Assembly (NCBI GenBank): GCA_964057225.1
Contig: OZ059899.1
Span: 7,688,001 to 7,752,000, forward strand
Direction of reading: 5' to 3'
DNA from: Auanema rhodensis
Taxonomy: Eukaryota > Nematoda > Chromadorea > Rhabditida > Rhabditidae
Length of the DNA stretch: 64,000 bases
Made by a program: the position numbers and the translations under genes. Below the pieces are notes generated by a model, which made no database searches, was not told where the DNA came from, and was given only the letters and a program-made list of their open reading frames with translations. The first letter of the stretch is position 1; each line of letters starts with the position of its first letter. Positions 23,921-36,472 of this stretch are shown in pieces.

Positions 23921-26900
23921 TCAAGCATGAATATCTGTTTCCCATGTAACATCAATCAAATCGAATTTCCATTCATCTGGATGACCAATATGCTTAACCT
24001 TATCATTCTGAAAATATAAGTTGCATAAACTGATGTCACTTAGATTTTGATTCAAATTACTTCACAGTTATGTTTTTGCAAAATTCTCATGTATGTGAAT
24101 GAATATTTTATTAAATTGAACTTACGAAATCAAAAGTGCTCCATTTGAAAGATGGTACTTGTCCCCATGTTGGTCCACCTTGGGCTTGGAATTGAAGTTT
24201 CTTCATCATGTCTACATTAGTTCCCTAGAAACACTTACATTTAAAAATTATATTCTATCAAATTTGGTGAACCTTATAGTCTAAAGCACCATGATTGACA
24301 TGTCCTTGTCCTGGGAATTCATAAGTTCCATTAGCTGGGTTCAAATCTCCTCTAGCTGAGATTGCAGCCTAATGATGACAGTTTTATAGGTTTCAACTAG
24401 GTATTCAATCTCACCTCAGCAGAGTAAGGAGGGTTACATTTACATTTACTGAATTCATCCTCTTTGTAATTATTGTATCTAAATTAATATTGATTTATTT
24501 ATAATATTAAATCAAAATACTTCCAGAATTCTTTAATTAAAGTAATAAAATACATTAATATTATACCTCATGAGAGTTTGAAGAGATGCTAAGTCTTTAA
24601 CATTGTGATGATCACGCTCGAAAATTTTAGCACGAGGAGAAGCACCCCACTTGAACCAATCACCCATTTTTTCAGCCTAATTTCATTTGTTGTTCATATT
24701 TTGCTTGTATTTTCTTCTGTACCTGTCCAACAAATCCAGAAATATCGGTAATTTTCTTGAAATATGGAATGTTATATGATGGGAAATATGAATATTTTTG
24801 CAAGAACCAAGTTAAATCAGAGTATACGATCTTTCCACTGAAAATCATAATTGAAAACAAAATTATGCTTATTTTCATGTATGCTCTTTGTGTAAAACTC
24901 ACGGCATCTGTTCGAGGACATAGAAGAGACCATATTCAGGTAAAGCCTTGTGTTTCTCAAACTTGTTATAATCCAATACAGCCCTTCAAAATAATAAAAA
25001 TAATGGATTATGATAATATATTGTATGATAGATGAACCATTGATTATTGTATGTTCCAGAATTGTGTTTGGCATAAATGTGACACCATTCACGGGCATCT
25101 CTAGCCATCATATTAGCAACAACTGCACGTACCCATGTTGGAAGCTGAAATATAACTTTAGAGGATATGTTGATCTCACTTTTCAATGTAATTATTATTC
25201 TATTATATGTTAGTTACTCATACGTTCACATGTTTTTTTGAAATTAAATATTTTTGTTCTAATCTAACCTGTCCTACAGACTTAGTGTTATCGAAAAGTG
25301 TAAGATTGAAAACGCTGATTGTTGTCTCGATAATAGCCTGAAACAAGAAAGTTGATGATCTGCATGTACCATGAGTTGAAACTCACCAGCCCAGATGACA
25401 TCAGAGCAAAATCGTCAGAAGAATATAAAAGCCCTGGGTAAGATGCCATGGAGGTAGCATATCCAGGATAGATCTCACGATCTGCAATTGAATATGAATA
25501 CTTGTATATTCGGGTTTAATATACCGTAACCGAACTTGTACATCTTAAGAACTCTAAGCATGTTCTGGAATCCAGACATAGTAACTTGAGAAATTAAAAG
25601 ATCAGCATTATCTGGAGCAACCTATACAAATATATAAGCAGTATATGCACATAGTTTTTTTGAAAAAGTTTTACTTTGATAAGTCCAGAACATTTTTCTC
25701 CAGTTTGATCAGTAATAGGATCTCTGGTTTTATTCAATTTCTTTTCAAGATCATAGAAATCTCCATTCCAGTTAAGAAGCCTGAGAAAGTATTAACTAAT
25801 AAAATATTTTTAAAGTAATACTATTACAAGATAGGATGGATTTCATAGGATACTGCTGGGTTGAACGCTCTTGCTTCATACCCATCGATCAATCCAGTAA
25901 TTTGATGGAAAGTACGGTTAACCTAATATTATTTAGATTATAAATATTCATAAAGTTATGATTACTCACTCCAGACCAATAAAAATCATCTCTAGCTGTT
26001 GTTTCCAATGTTTTTTTGACCCACATTTGATTCTCATTAAGGAATGTAGTCATTCTTTTGCAATATTCAGTGAAATTGGTACAATAATCTTCAACAGTAT
26101 TTTGAATATGATAATGAAGAACTGTTCGGGAAAGAACTCCTGAAAACATAAATCATCACATTTGTGTACGAATGGACCAATTAACCTTCTAGGTATCCAG
26201 CAGCATAAGCTTGCAATTCTGGATCATAAGCTTCTTTCGTTTCAACTTCCAAAAATGTCCATCTGTATAAAAACTATGTTATAAGTTTATTAAAGTTCTT
26301 AATTATATAACCAACTTTCAATTAAAATTATTTTAAAATTCTCGCTTGGCAGTATCATTTTCTCTTGCCCTTCCCCCCTCAGTCGCTAGTCTGTATTTTC
26401 TCTCTTTCTCTCTGTCTTCCTCTCTTTCTTTCCCAGCTTATGTTTCACGTCACATTGTCTCTACCTACCTCCCAGACTATTCTTATCATCTTGTTAATGT
26501 TTCTTGTCTTCAAATAATCTCTTTTGACCCATCACTATACCAAACGTATTACTTTAATTTGATTGTAAGAATTCAAAGATAACTATATGTATCTATGCAA
26601 ATGCACAATGAATTTAATTTGATTCTACGTCATGACATACCCGCTAGCATTGACAGAATTCTTCCACTTTCCTACGGCTACTTGATTACGACAATCAAAT
26701 CCATCCAACATATTGAATTTTCCATCTACTTCACATATCTGCTTGTAAGTATATGCCTCATCTAATCCTAACTTTTGAGCACCAACTAAGCCTATAATAT
26801 AAAATTATATAAATTATTATATAAGTCTTATTTTATATATTTTTGATTTCATCTATTTTTGTAATTTTTTTAAAATTAATATCAAAAAAAGTATTTATAG

Positions 26901-27159
26901 TGTTCTCAAGAAACAGATTAGTTTTTTATATCTTAAATGTTCGAAAAACAGTTTTTTCATTTATTTTTTGAGATAAAATAATGATAACGATTTGATATGA
27001 TTCACAAAAAATATTTTCTAGAACCTAATTACCTAAAATACTTAAATTTTTATGAAATATAATAGCTGTTGATGTATTTTCAAAAATATTTTGCTACAAT
27101 TTTATAAAAAAAAGAAACTAACCTATCGCTAATAAAGCGAATAATATGGCAGCAGCCAT
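23921..27159 (-). CDS. Phospholipase B-like lysosomal hydrolase (PLBD family)
   Basis: About a dozen short-intron exons give a protein of roughly 575 residues, the usual PLBD length. A signal peptide (MAAAILFALLAIGLVGA) starts at 27159, with a possible trans-splice acceptor (TTGTCTTAG) just upstream. Family landmarks in order are GEKCSGLIKV, where Cys would be the N-terminal nucleophile after self-cleavage, MASYPGLLYSSDDF, LPTWVRAVVANMMARDAREW, DYNKFEKHKALPEYGLFYV and the C-terminal CKCNPPYSAEAAISARGDLN. PLBD proteins are glycosylated lysosomal Ntn hydrolases acting on amides or phospholipids. Just after the nucleophile the segment DLLISQVTM differs from the HNTW-type sequence I recall in vertebrate PLBD2. 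The 26.26-26.64 kb intron is pyrimidine-rich. Confidence 0.9.
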
Positions 27160-27718
27160 GTTTGATGAGTTGAGAATCAAACTAAGACAAAAAGTTTATC
27201 TTTTTTTCATTTTAATAGAGCTTATCAACTGATAAAATCGAGACATCTACTGATTTCTGAGCAGAAACGATCTAAGATTGGCTTATAGATAATTCAAATG
27301 TTGTAAAATCATCAGACATTAAGCTTTCAGTATATTTTTTTCCATAACATATGCTACTGTATCAATTATACAAAATTTATATAATATATAATTATCATTT
27401 TATCTTTATTTTGTAAAATACAGAAAATAAAACAATTTCATGCCTAAAAGCAATTCTTTCACCAGGTTAGGGTAGGGGAAGGTGGTAACTCTAATATCTC
27501 TAATACTCGTAATGAACAGATTTTAAAAAAACAATTTCTGGTGTTTTACAAAGACACCAAATGAATGACAAATTTGAATGATTTTTATAAATAAGGAGTG
27601 AAGCCACTGATACATGTTTAAAAAGTTTGTCCTTATTAAAGAAATTATTCAAAGGTATACTCTATAACATATCAAACTTTAACATATGACATTGATTACG
27701 ATTATTATACTGTAAAAA
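27160..27718. other. Intergenic region
   Basis: Gap between two tandem minus-strand genes, PLBD (downstream) and the Ras-like gene (upstream). AT-rich with no recognisable gene. Confidence 0.6.
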
Positions 27719-30584
27719 TTATTGGATAGAACAGACTTTTGAATTTTTAACTTCAGAGGTCTTTCGGCGACGTGGACTTTCATCACGGTCAAATGTTCCA
27801 GATATAGTTGAATAATCTGGAGAAACTTGGGTTTGTGGAGCAACTTTGGTATCTCGAGATTTGCCTCTTCTTACCAAACGGCCAGGAATGAGAGATCGAG
27901 ATCTAAAATTTTAAAAAAACTGTTTTTTCAAATCTAATAATTGAATAGAATACCTTGTTCGAACTTTAGTTTTAGAAGCTATTACTAAATCTTTTAATAA
28001 CGAATCAGCATCTTTATATGTTGATGAGGCAATTTGTATAAATGTGCACCGTTCTCCTAATTCCGTGGCAAACTGTCGTCCCTGAATAGAATAAAAATTA
28101 TTATTATCTCTCATTTTATGTTTTGATTGCTTTGTGATGAATATTTTAGAAATTTCAAAAATTTTACATATTTTACTTACCATGTCAATAGCAATTGAGC
28201 CATCATCTGATTGCTTTCTGATTATTTCCATCGATCTTCTTCTTCGAAGTCCAGGTTCATGATCAGGATCGGACTCATAACCTGGAATTAATAATATTAA
28301 TTATAATTTTCAATTATTATAAGTGTTACCTTCAGATTGTGAACTAATACCAGTGGAACTATCTTCCTCATCATAGTCTGCTACATCATCTATGTCACAT
28401 ATTAATCGAACAGGCATCTATAATAAATATAAATAAACAATTGTTTTCTCAACAATTATAAATAAAATTCAAAATATATCAGTTATTTATATTTACATTT
28501 AAAATTTCTCGTAACTTCTTCTTATAAGAAAAAGAAAATTTCACGTGTAAAGGCCAGATAACTTATCAATAGGCGCACACAATCACGTTAGTCATGATAC
28601 CAGTAACAAAACAGAGAAGTTGATTGACTTATCCTTTAGAATAGAAATAGAATTTTTAAATTTTTTGTCTTGTGATATATGTATATATCATAAGACAAAA
28701 ACAAATCAATTAAAATGATTACAAATGAAAATGAATATTATTCATTATTAGATTGACTATTTCCAAAAAAAAAACTGTTTGGATGATTTTACTGTGAAAA
28801 CTTCTAATTGTATTTATCTTTCGTCTATTTAACAAAACTTATAAACATCTGATTTCGTTGTTTGTTAGAAGGGACAGTTCTGACAGTACCTGCCCTGAAA
28901 AAAAAACTTTCTCCTCATGGCATGGTTGAGTAAATACAATTCTCAGATAATATGGGTTATTTCCACTATACCTCTTTTCTCTTTTTCTCTCTTAGTCGAT
29001 TCACTACATAATCCCATCGCTTTTTTTCTAAAAATTTGAAATTCTGTTAATACTTCATACTTTTCCTTCAAAAATTCAAAGATCTCTTGTCATCGTTTCA
29101 ACATGTAGCAGCTTGTCAAACAACTTTCTTCTCTTTACCTTCAGTCAGTTTATAGTATGTGTCGAAACCTTGTACAATACACAAACACTTTTGAATAAAA
29201 AGTAAGGTATTGATTTGCAGAAACTACAAACTGATGATATTTCTTGTAGATAGAATGATTTTTTAATTTTGATTGAATAGAGAGAAGAAGTTCATTGAAA
29301 TGAAACTACGTGGTTTGTTTGGTTTTAACAAAGCTCACAAGTACATTGTGTGTTTTATGTAAAGGTTCACTTGGACATTTCTATTCTGCTCAAAATGGAC
29401 TCCCGATTTTGTCCGTCTTTCATCTCTGCTGATGTTCAAATCAGAATAGGCTTCTATTTCTTGGATGTTTGCCCAGAACGAAAAATCAAATGTCAATATG
29501 ACCCGTGAAGAAGTCAGAACGTGTCTGTCTGTGCAGCTTGGAAACCCTCAGGCTACTGTGCATGAAGATTTTTTTCTCTTCACTTATTTATAATCAAACA
29601 GTCTAATGGAATCTGAGAAACGTTCGTGATAATAAAACTTAATAGCGATTCCATTTTTCACAGAAAAATTCACATTGAAAGCTGTAATGGAATTCGAAAT
29701 AGAATTACAGATTTACTTTCACTTATCGTTCACAGTACATATTCAAGTTGCCGTGCACAATACTATGTATTCAATACAATATGATGTTCAATGTTTCGCT
29801 TCAGAACATTTATCAAAAACAAATTTTTTCTAAGTCCATTCAAATTCTCAAACTTTTTTTGCCGGAACAGACAGTTTCTGCAGATTAAATGCAGACAATA
29901 ATCGTCTTTGCAGAGAAAAGAACTGTAATTTTTGTTCTGTTTGAACCACAATCTAACTTTAAACGTGGATGAATGTACTTTAAAATGTTCTCTTCGTTGT
30001 TTGCTTCGATTGCTCTAACTGAACGTACTACGCGAATCAAAAGGTTCATACGATATAGTTCTTATAATAGATTATAGATTAAAATAGAAAAAAATTAAGA
30101 ATCATAGAAGATTCTATTTAATAACCTGTCAAAGAAGTAAACTCACATTTTTTTTCCGATCAAAATCATCTTTTAAAGAGTGTAACTGAGTCATTGTTGA
30201 TAACCGTGGAGCAGAATAATATAGTATAGCAATGTCCGCCTTCTTAATCGCCATTTCTCGCCCACCAGTTCGTGCCTAAACATCCCGTAAATATCTAGTA
30301 CGATTATAGAAAACAAAAAATTGACTTGAAAGTGGTGAGACTTACCATTCCTGGGTCCGTCATTTCGATTATATGGTTTTGCTCTCCGATTCGAACAGTT
30401 AAGTAATGAACATCAGAGTAATGAACATGTCTTTCATATTTGTCTGCAGCTTCACGAAGTTTATCAAACTTGAAAAGAAAACATTAAACACGAATGTGAT
30501 AACAATATTTACCAGAACATTTTTCTGAGATGCACCTAGAAGAACAAAACTCAGTTCACCGTGTACGTCTTCATCAGATCCCAT
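27719..30584 (-). CDS. Ras-like small GTPase with degenerate G motifs
   Basis: Exons near 30.5, 30.4, 30.2, 28.4, 28.2, 28.0 and 27.8 kb; a 1.7-kb intron separates the N- and C-terminal halves. The spliced join ...DFDRKKN|MPVRLICDIDD matches the Ras run into the NKxD region, so this is one gene. A Ras fold is visible: ELSFVLLGASQKNVLFDKL (P-loop position), IEMTDPGM (switch II), KKADIAILYYSAP (beta-4), LICDIDDV (NKxD position) and ERCTFIQIASSTYKDADSLL (SAK position). The GK(S/T) of the P-loop and the NK of NKxD are absent, so GTP binding is doubtful. A Ser/Arg-rich insert (GLRRRRSMEI) lies before the last strand, and a basic Ser-rich tail has no CAAX box. Probably a pseudo-GTPase signalling scaffold. 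Confidence 0.65.
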
Positions 30585-33500
30585 TTTATGTTTATTTTTC
30601 CAAAAACAGAGTTATAAAGCTCTTTAAATTGAATATGAAATGACGTGATGTGATGTGCAGCTAAAAGAAAAACAGACTGTAAAACGTTGAAGAGATCAAG
30701 AATTCTATCATACAGTGGACAAATGAAAACGGTATGAATACGATTTAAAGAGACAGGTGAACGCAGAATGTTTAGAAAGAGTATTGAAGATAAAGAGAGA
30801 AATAGTTTAAGGAACTCAGACGAAGCGACTTAAAGACAGCCGAAAAGCACAAAGTTCGATGAAAAAACTGTGGTAGATTGCAAGAGAGACGACCAAGTGT
30901 ATCAAGCCCAGCACAGATGTGGAAAAACGGGGAAACTACAAACATCAGAAGAAGACAGATGCGTGGTGAGGAGAGAGGAAAAGAGATCAGGAGTACACGT
31001 GAAGAATAAATATTGCTAAGGTAAAAAGAAAAGAGAAAAGAAGTTTATAAACGAACTGCTTCATCGAGGGATAAGTGAATTGTAGAGACTGTAGAAAATG
31101 GGAAATGAAGAGAAAAAGAATGAAAAAAAGCAAAAACTCAATGTCTATTCGAGAAAATCCGCATACTATTGAAGAGTTTGTTGTCTTACGTGATTTACAA
31201 GAAGAAGAGAATAGGCCTTGAGTTTGGTCAGCTGACAAGAGATTTGAGGATGAACGAGAATCCTGAAGCCTTTCCATGTATTAACACGCAGCGGTGTCAA
31301 ATGAAGTTTGAGCAGCAGGATGTGGAATGCAAAGTTGTCGATGAAGGCGGAGCTTGTGTGGGAACAGTTGTAATTTGAAAAAAATTGAGGAAAATTGAGA
31401 AAAAAATCAAGGGTAACTGATTACTTCAGTTGTACAAAGATAATATTATATATCAGAGTTAAATATATCATAGTATATGAGTTGATAAGATTCTTAACTG
31501 AATGCAATGACTAAGAATTTTATCGAAACCTTCGCATACAAAAAAAAGGTTTGTGGTGATTTTTAATGAAAAAAAAACGTGTTGAATAACTATTTGGGCT
31601 AATCCAGTGGAGCACTATTCAGAATGAAAAAAAAAGTGTTACGAGTTATTATGGCTTCGAAAAACAGAATAATTTGCGATAAGAATACTAAAATATAACG
31701 GAAAAAATCAGATAAATAGATTTATTATTGGTAGAGAATATATTATCTATCATGTTAGCAAAAAAAAGATATTGCAAATAGATTTCTCTTACCTGTGTTT
31801 ATTATTATTTTTCAAAGAAATTGTGAATTAAACTAAAAATAATAAATGTTGTAAAACTTCTACAAAACTTATTTTTTAATAAAATGAATTTGATAGAGTA
31901 TAATAATCAAATATAATCATTCGTTCTTTGAGCATTTGAGTATTTGAAATTTAAAAATAAATGAAATTTTCATTTTGTATAACACGTGAAAATCGTGATA
32001 ATCCACGTAAGTGAATTTAATGAGAATATTCCAATGAGAAGTAATTTGATGATATTAGTCTGCGTATTGTGTTCATATTTTTCATATTGTTAACGAATTT
32101 TCAATTAAGTTACGGGAAACTATTCAATTCTTCCAAATATTTCAGATTAGATCCTATTGATAGAAGGGAAATTACTAAGTTTGCAAGGCTTGGTTGTCGC
32201 CTATTAGTTCAAACAGATAAGCATGTCATCACAGTCAATTCTCCGGAAGAAATTTGATAAGGCTTCCCAACCTAAACAGTTCATCTCATTTTCGATCATA
32301 CACAATAGAACGAAAAGGTGTATTTTGAATAAATTGACGAAAGCGTATGGCAAATCATAGAAATATAACTGATCATCGCTGCATCAACATGGCTTACCAC
32401 GATGTCATATTTCTCTCTGTATGATCATTTCTTTCTATTCTCCTTTGCAACTGACTCTTCTTCATGCATTCATGTTAGAAATGACTTATATGTATGAATT
32501 CGATGCGTAACTATACAAACATCAAAAAAATATTTTAAGAAGAAGATATGACAAGATTAAGCAGTTTTATACTGATTCATTCAAATTTATCCGCAAATGA
32601 TTCATAACTAATAAGAAGTTGTAACTTTTTACGATTATAAGTTTGAATACTATGAATAATTAGGGTAGAACTGAAGAAGTTAAATTAGAAAAGTCTAAAA
32701 ATATAAAATAATATATAAATATAATATACTAATATGAATAATGAATAGCATATTTACGTTATATTTCGAAAAAAGCTACTTGCCATGTGAAATGTGATAA
32801 AAACAGGTAAAAATATTGACTGTTGGTCAACAATCGTAGCTATTTCCGCAATATTAGTATGTCAAGTAAGAAAGTGAAAGCTTTAACAGACAGATAGGCA
32901 AGAGATCGAGTACTATTCTAGTTATCAGTAGTAGGCAGAAGCTAGAAAAGGCGGAGCTGTCGTCGACGTCTGTCTTACTCTCCCTCTCCTTCTCTTGGCC
33001 GTTTGGTTGAGTAGTTACATATAGAAAACCATGAGAGGAGGAGCCTGCAGCTTTCTTTCTGTTTGTGGGAGTAAGAGAACTCATGAAACATCGGCCTGTT
33101 TTGACCAAATATGATTTCATTATTTAAATATCAATAATAGTTTCATTTATGTTAGCTTTTATCTCTTTCAAATCACATGCTTATGATTCCAAAAGATAAG
33201 ATTCTAAATTATATTTTCTCATAAACTGAAATAGCAATTATTTTTGAAGGGTCATTCAAATTCTAAAAATGGAATAATCATGAAAATGTAATCAAATAAA
33301 AGCAGATATTTGGCTCAAATATGCACAAAACTGAAAACTTAAGAAAATGCAGGAAAGTTTATGAGAAACCCACATTAAACACATGTGAATCTCATTATTT
33401 TTTAATTCAACCCTTCAAGCAATATACATACATACATACATAATTATTAAAACTAGTCTGATTTTGTGGAATTTATTGAAAATTCAAAAGTTTATTGAAG

Positions 33501-34324
33501 ATATCATCTAGCTAACTCTTGTTTTTATATTATGACATCAGAAACAGCAGAAAAAAGAATAATGATCATACATTATTGACTAGTATACATATATAGTTTA
33601 TATTATATAGTATATAATATGTACTATTTATATTAAATCATAATATGAATTGCAGTAATATTAATTTTATTAATTTTTTTCCGAAAACAATGTTAAAACA
33701 GTGTGTAGTTTAAAAAATCAAAGATACGTAGGGTCAATCCTGGGGAAGGAAAAACGAATTATCATGACGAGTATTTCTGATAAGAATATTAATTTTTCAT
33801 TCTTGTGGTAAGAAGTAATAGAAAAGAATACTAGCTTGTAGTTTATGAATAACATACAAACCTTTCTTGAACAAAAATGATTTATTTCTTCCGTTGAACT
33901 TGGATAAACAAACTAGTTTTAGAGAAAAAGAAACAGATATGAATTTTACATAAAGATTTCCAGAACAAAATTTTCAAATATTTATCTCAAAATCACAAGT
34001 TTATATGGATGAGAAGAGATTTTCAGGAGAATTTCACATAGAAAAAGCATAATTTTCATATGCGAATTGATGGATAAGAGCAAGATGGACAATAATGATT
34101 CTGCACAAAACGGATAACTAACTAATCAGGCGTCGTTTGAAAATTGCGTTTTGAATTCAGAACAAATTCAATGTTGATTATAACATTAAAAATGAAATAA
34201 TTTTAAAAAAAATATATACATATATATATTTAAACTTGATCGATATTAAAGAAAAGAAAATTCCATTTAATATATTCATTTCAATAAAAACTGTTCAAAA
34301 ATATAATAAAAATATTAACATAGG

Positions 34325-34516
34325 ATGAAATCATATGGAATAATTTTAATTTTAGCTTTAGATTTAGATTTCGAAACTGATATGCACAGGTGATTGTGAG
34401 GCAGAGTAATGATGAAAATTCATTTCCTTTCTGTTCACAGCCAAAAAAGGAATTTATGCAGTCAATTCGGATTAATAGTTCGGCAAGGTTTCAGAAGCCT
34501 TATTCGGAATTTGTAG
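34325..34516 (+). CDS. Candidate neuropeptide-like precursor (two exons)
   Basis: An ATG with a hydrophobic start (MKSYGIILILALDLDF) runs to a GTGATT donor. Removing a 51-nt GT-AG intron (34390-34440, acceptor TGTTCACAG) gives 46 residues with SQKR followed by a 21-residue C-terminal peptide ending FRSLIRNL. Signal-like start, dibasic KR and a short basic C-terminal peptide are the layout of a neuropeptide precursor, and the intron length equals that of other introns in the window. There is no C-terminal Gly for amidation, and the hydrophobic core is short. Speculative. Confidence 0.2.
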
Positions 34517-34956
34517 ATCTTCATATGATGGTGTCATCAATCAGATTTTGTCTGTTCTGTCTGTTTTCAAAAGAACAAATTTAGCTGTTAAGCAAATGAA
34601 TGTTGTTATCTTGCACGTATAACAAATTAATTGTTATAGAAAGTTGAAAAACTTCAAAATGCCAGGAAATGTTCAAAATAAATCACAAAATATGAAAAAG
34701 GCGATTTCAATGTGGCTGAGGCCATATAGGGTCGGATTATTCGGAGTTGTAGGTTGAATCGGATTACAATATTCGGACAAATTCAATACAAAAATAGAAA
34801 GAAAGATGTAGAACTGAAAGCAAAATGAAAAAAAGAGTTCTACTTCTGAAGGTAAATAACTTCAATTTTGAATGCATATCAAAACCCTTTCCCACAAAAT
34901 GAACTACGAGAAAACTATGAGAAAATAATATGAATTTTCAGAATTGAAGCACTAGA

Positions 34957-35175
34957 TTAAAATTTTTGGAGAACATTCCAAAAAAAAATATTTACATTAT
35001 ATTTAGAATTTTGTTTGCATGGAAATAACGATAAACTTCTTGGAAATTCCTGTTCTTTTTTTAACCTATTCAAAAATGCTGAAAGTGTCTCGTTTGTCCC
35101 AGGAAGAGCATAGCAACCAAGAAGAAAAATGAAAGAAACACATAAAAACAAAGCAATCGAGAAACGGCCAAACAT
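34957..35175 (-). CDS. Candidate small secreted peptide, possibly first exon
   Basis: The frame opens with a clear signal peptide (FSIALFLCVSFIFLLGCYA, cleavage likely before LPGTNE), followed by a polar, basic stretch (LNRLKKEQEFPRSLSLFPC). The last 12 codons look like intron (GTAAATATTTTTTTTTGG), with possible acceptors AATCTAG or TCATAG beyond 34957, so the true 3' end may lie further left and the annotated end is provisional. No family was recognised. The convincing signal peptide is the main support. Confidence 0.4.
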   Translation of the reverse strand: MFGRFSIALFLCVSFIFLLGCYALPGTNETLSAFLNRLKKEQEFPRSLSLFPCKQNSKYNVNIFFWNVLQKF

Positions 35176-36472
35176 TTGGTCGCTCAGCGACTACCATATT
35201 ACAAGTTGTCGTATTGATAGAATTTGAAAAGAACTGTGAGGTAATTGACAGAAAATTAAATATTTATAAGGTAACACACATAAAAATGCATATTTCATGC
35301 TTCCATAAAGGTTTATTTTTTTGTAATTAAACATATATTAAAAAATTGAAATTCATGTCGAATTTTTAAATCTTCAAGTATTCTAACATCTGTCTAGTCT
35401 ACGATCTCTGTTCCATCTCTTCATGCTCTATACACTCCCTGTCTCTTATTTACATTATATTCACCTTTATGCTCTAAATATTTCCTCTGTCTTTTGTTAC
35501 TATATATGTATATGTAATTCTAAAACTAAATTGACTCTAACTTAAATAAAAACTACAAGAGAGATTGAGATTCTATGATGATATACATTATGAAAAAGAA
35601 CATATCATTTAGCAGCTGAACTAATATCTAATATTTCAAGAATTGAATAAAAACGTAATCACGTTATATGTATATTAGAAAATATATGACATACTCTTTA
35701 ACTACAACTAGTAATTTTCATAAAAGCAAAAACATTCATAATATTGAAAGAGATAGAGAGATAGAGAACATGTGTAATTTTGAAGCTAATATTGTTCTAA
35801 TCTTTTCAGATCAAATTGTTCTTTCTTTTTATATGCAGTTTTAGCCATACAAACGAATATATTATTTATATTTTTATTGCCCTTCGCGATATTTAATACA
35901 ACTTCAGACATGTGATATTCATTTTTTCAATATATAAAACATTATAAAAATTTATATCAAATTTCTAGGTCCATCGAGAATATTTTAGCATCATGATTAT
36001 TTCAATTAAAAAGTGTGAGGGAGGTGAAAAGGAGCACCAAGATCACTTCATCTCAGGTTCCAACTCAAACAAATAATTTGCAATGAACTAGCTGAAGGCT
36101 TATATTGCAAAAAAATCTTTGAACGCAAGTTTTGAAAATAAAACTTTAGGAAGCAGATCATTTTTTTAATTCGAAGAGCATTGTATAATAGCAATGATTA
36201 AAGCGAACAGACTAAAACAGAGTCTTGATCATGAGATTTATTATAAGACGTGGCAAATTTGATCATCACAGATAATAGACATAAGAATATGTAATAATGC
36301 ACATCTACGCCGGAAAATGAATACAAATGCGCAGCGGGATACAAAATTTTTTCAAAATAAGTAGCAGAAATGAAAATGTTTAACACATATATTTATTCCT
36401 CCGTAATTAAGTAAATCGCAAGCTCAAATAAGGAAATTTTAGAAATTAAAAAGCGAAATAAATAAAATAAAT

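Larger units (their letters stand above)
30585..36472. other. Large intergenic region
   Basis: Between the Ras-like gene and MVB12. The + strand is purine-rich from 30.6 to 31.3 kb, that is, a pyrimidine-rich upstream region for the minus-strand Ras-like gene. Several doubtful frames occur at 31.1-31.4, 32.07-32.26 and 32.85-33.12 kb. Two candidate secreted peptide genes are listed separately (34325-34516 and 34957-35175). The rest is AT-rich, with no transposon or RNA gene recognised. Confidence 0.55.

Noticed and set aside
31145-31378. Overlapping + frames near 31.15-31.38 kb, one ending in a Cys-rich stretch
   Set aside because: The longer frame lacks an ATG at its start, no spliceable join to the short ATG frame was found, and the minus strand is equally open.
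32069-32257. 62-codon + frame with a hydrophobic start
   Set aside because: It begins at GTG with an upstream stop, and no upstream ATG exon joins it in phase.
32854-33120. 88-codon minus-strand ORF with a hydrophobic C-terminus
   Set aside because: No signal peptide or family match, and it overlaps a pyrimidine-rich, promoter-like block; could be real but support is too weak.
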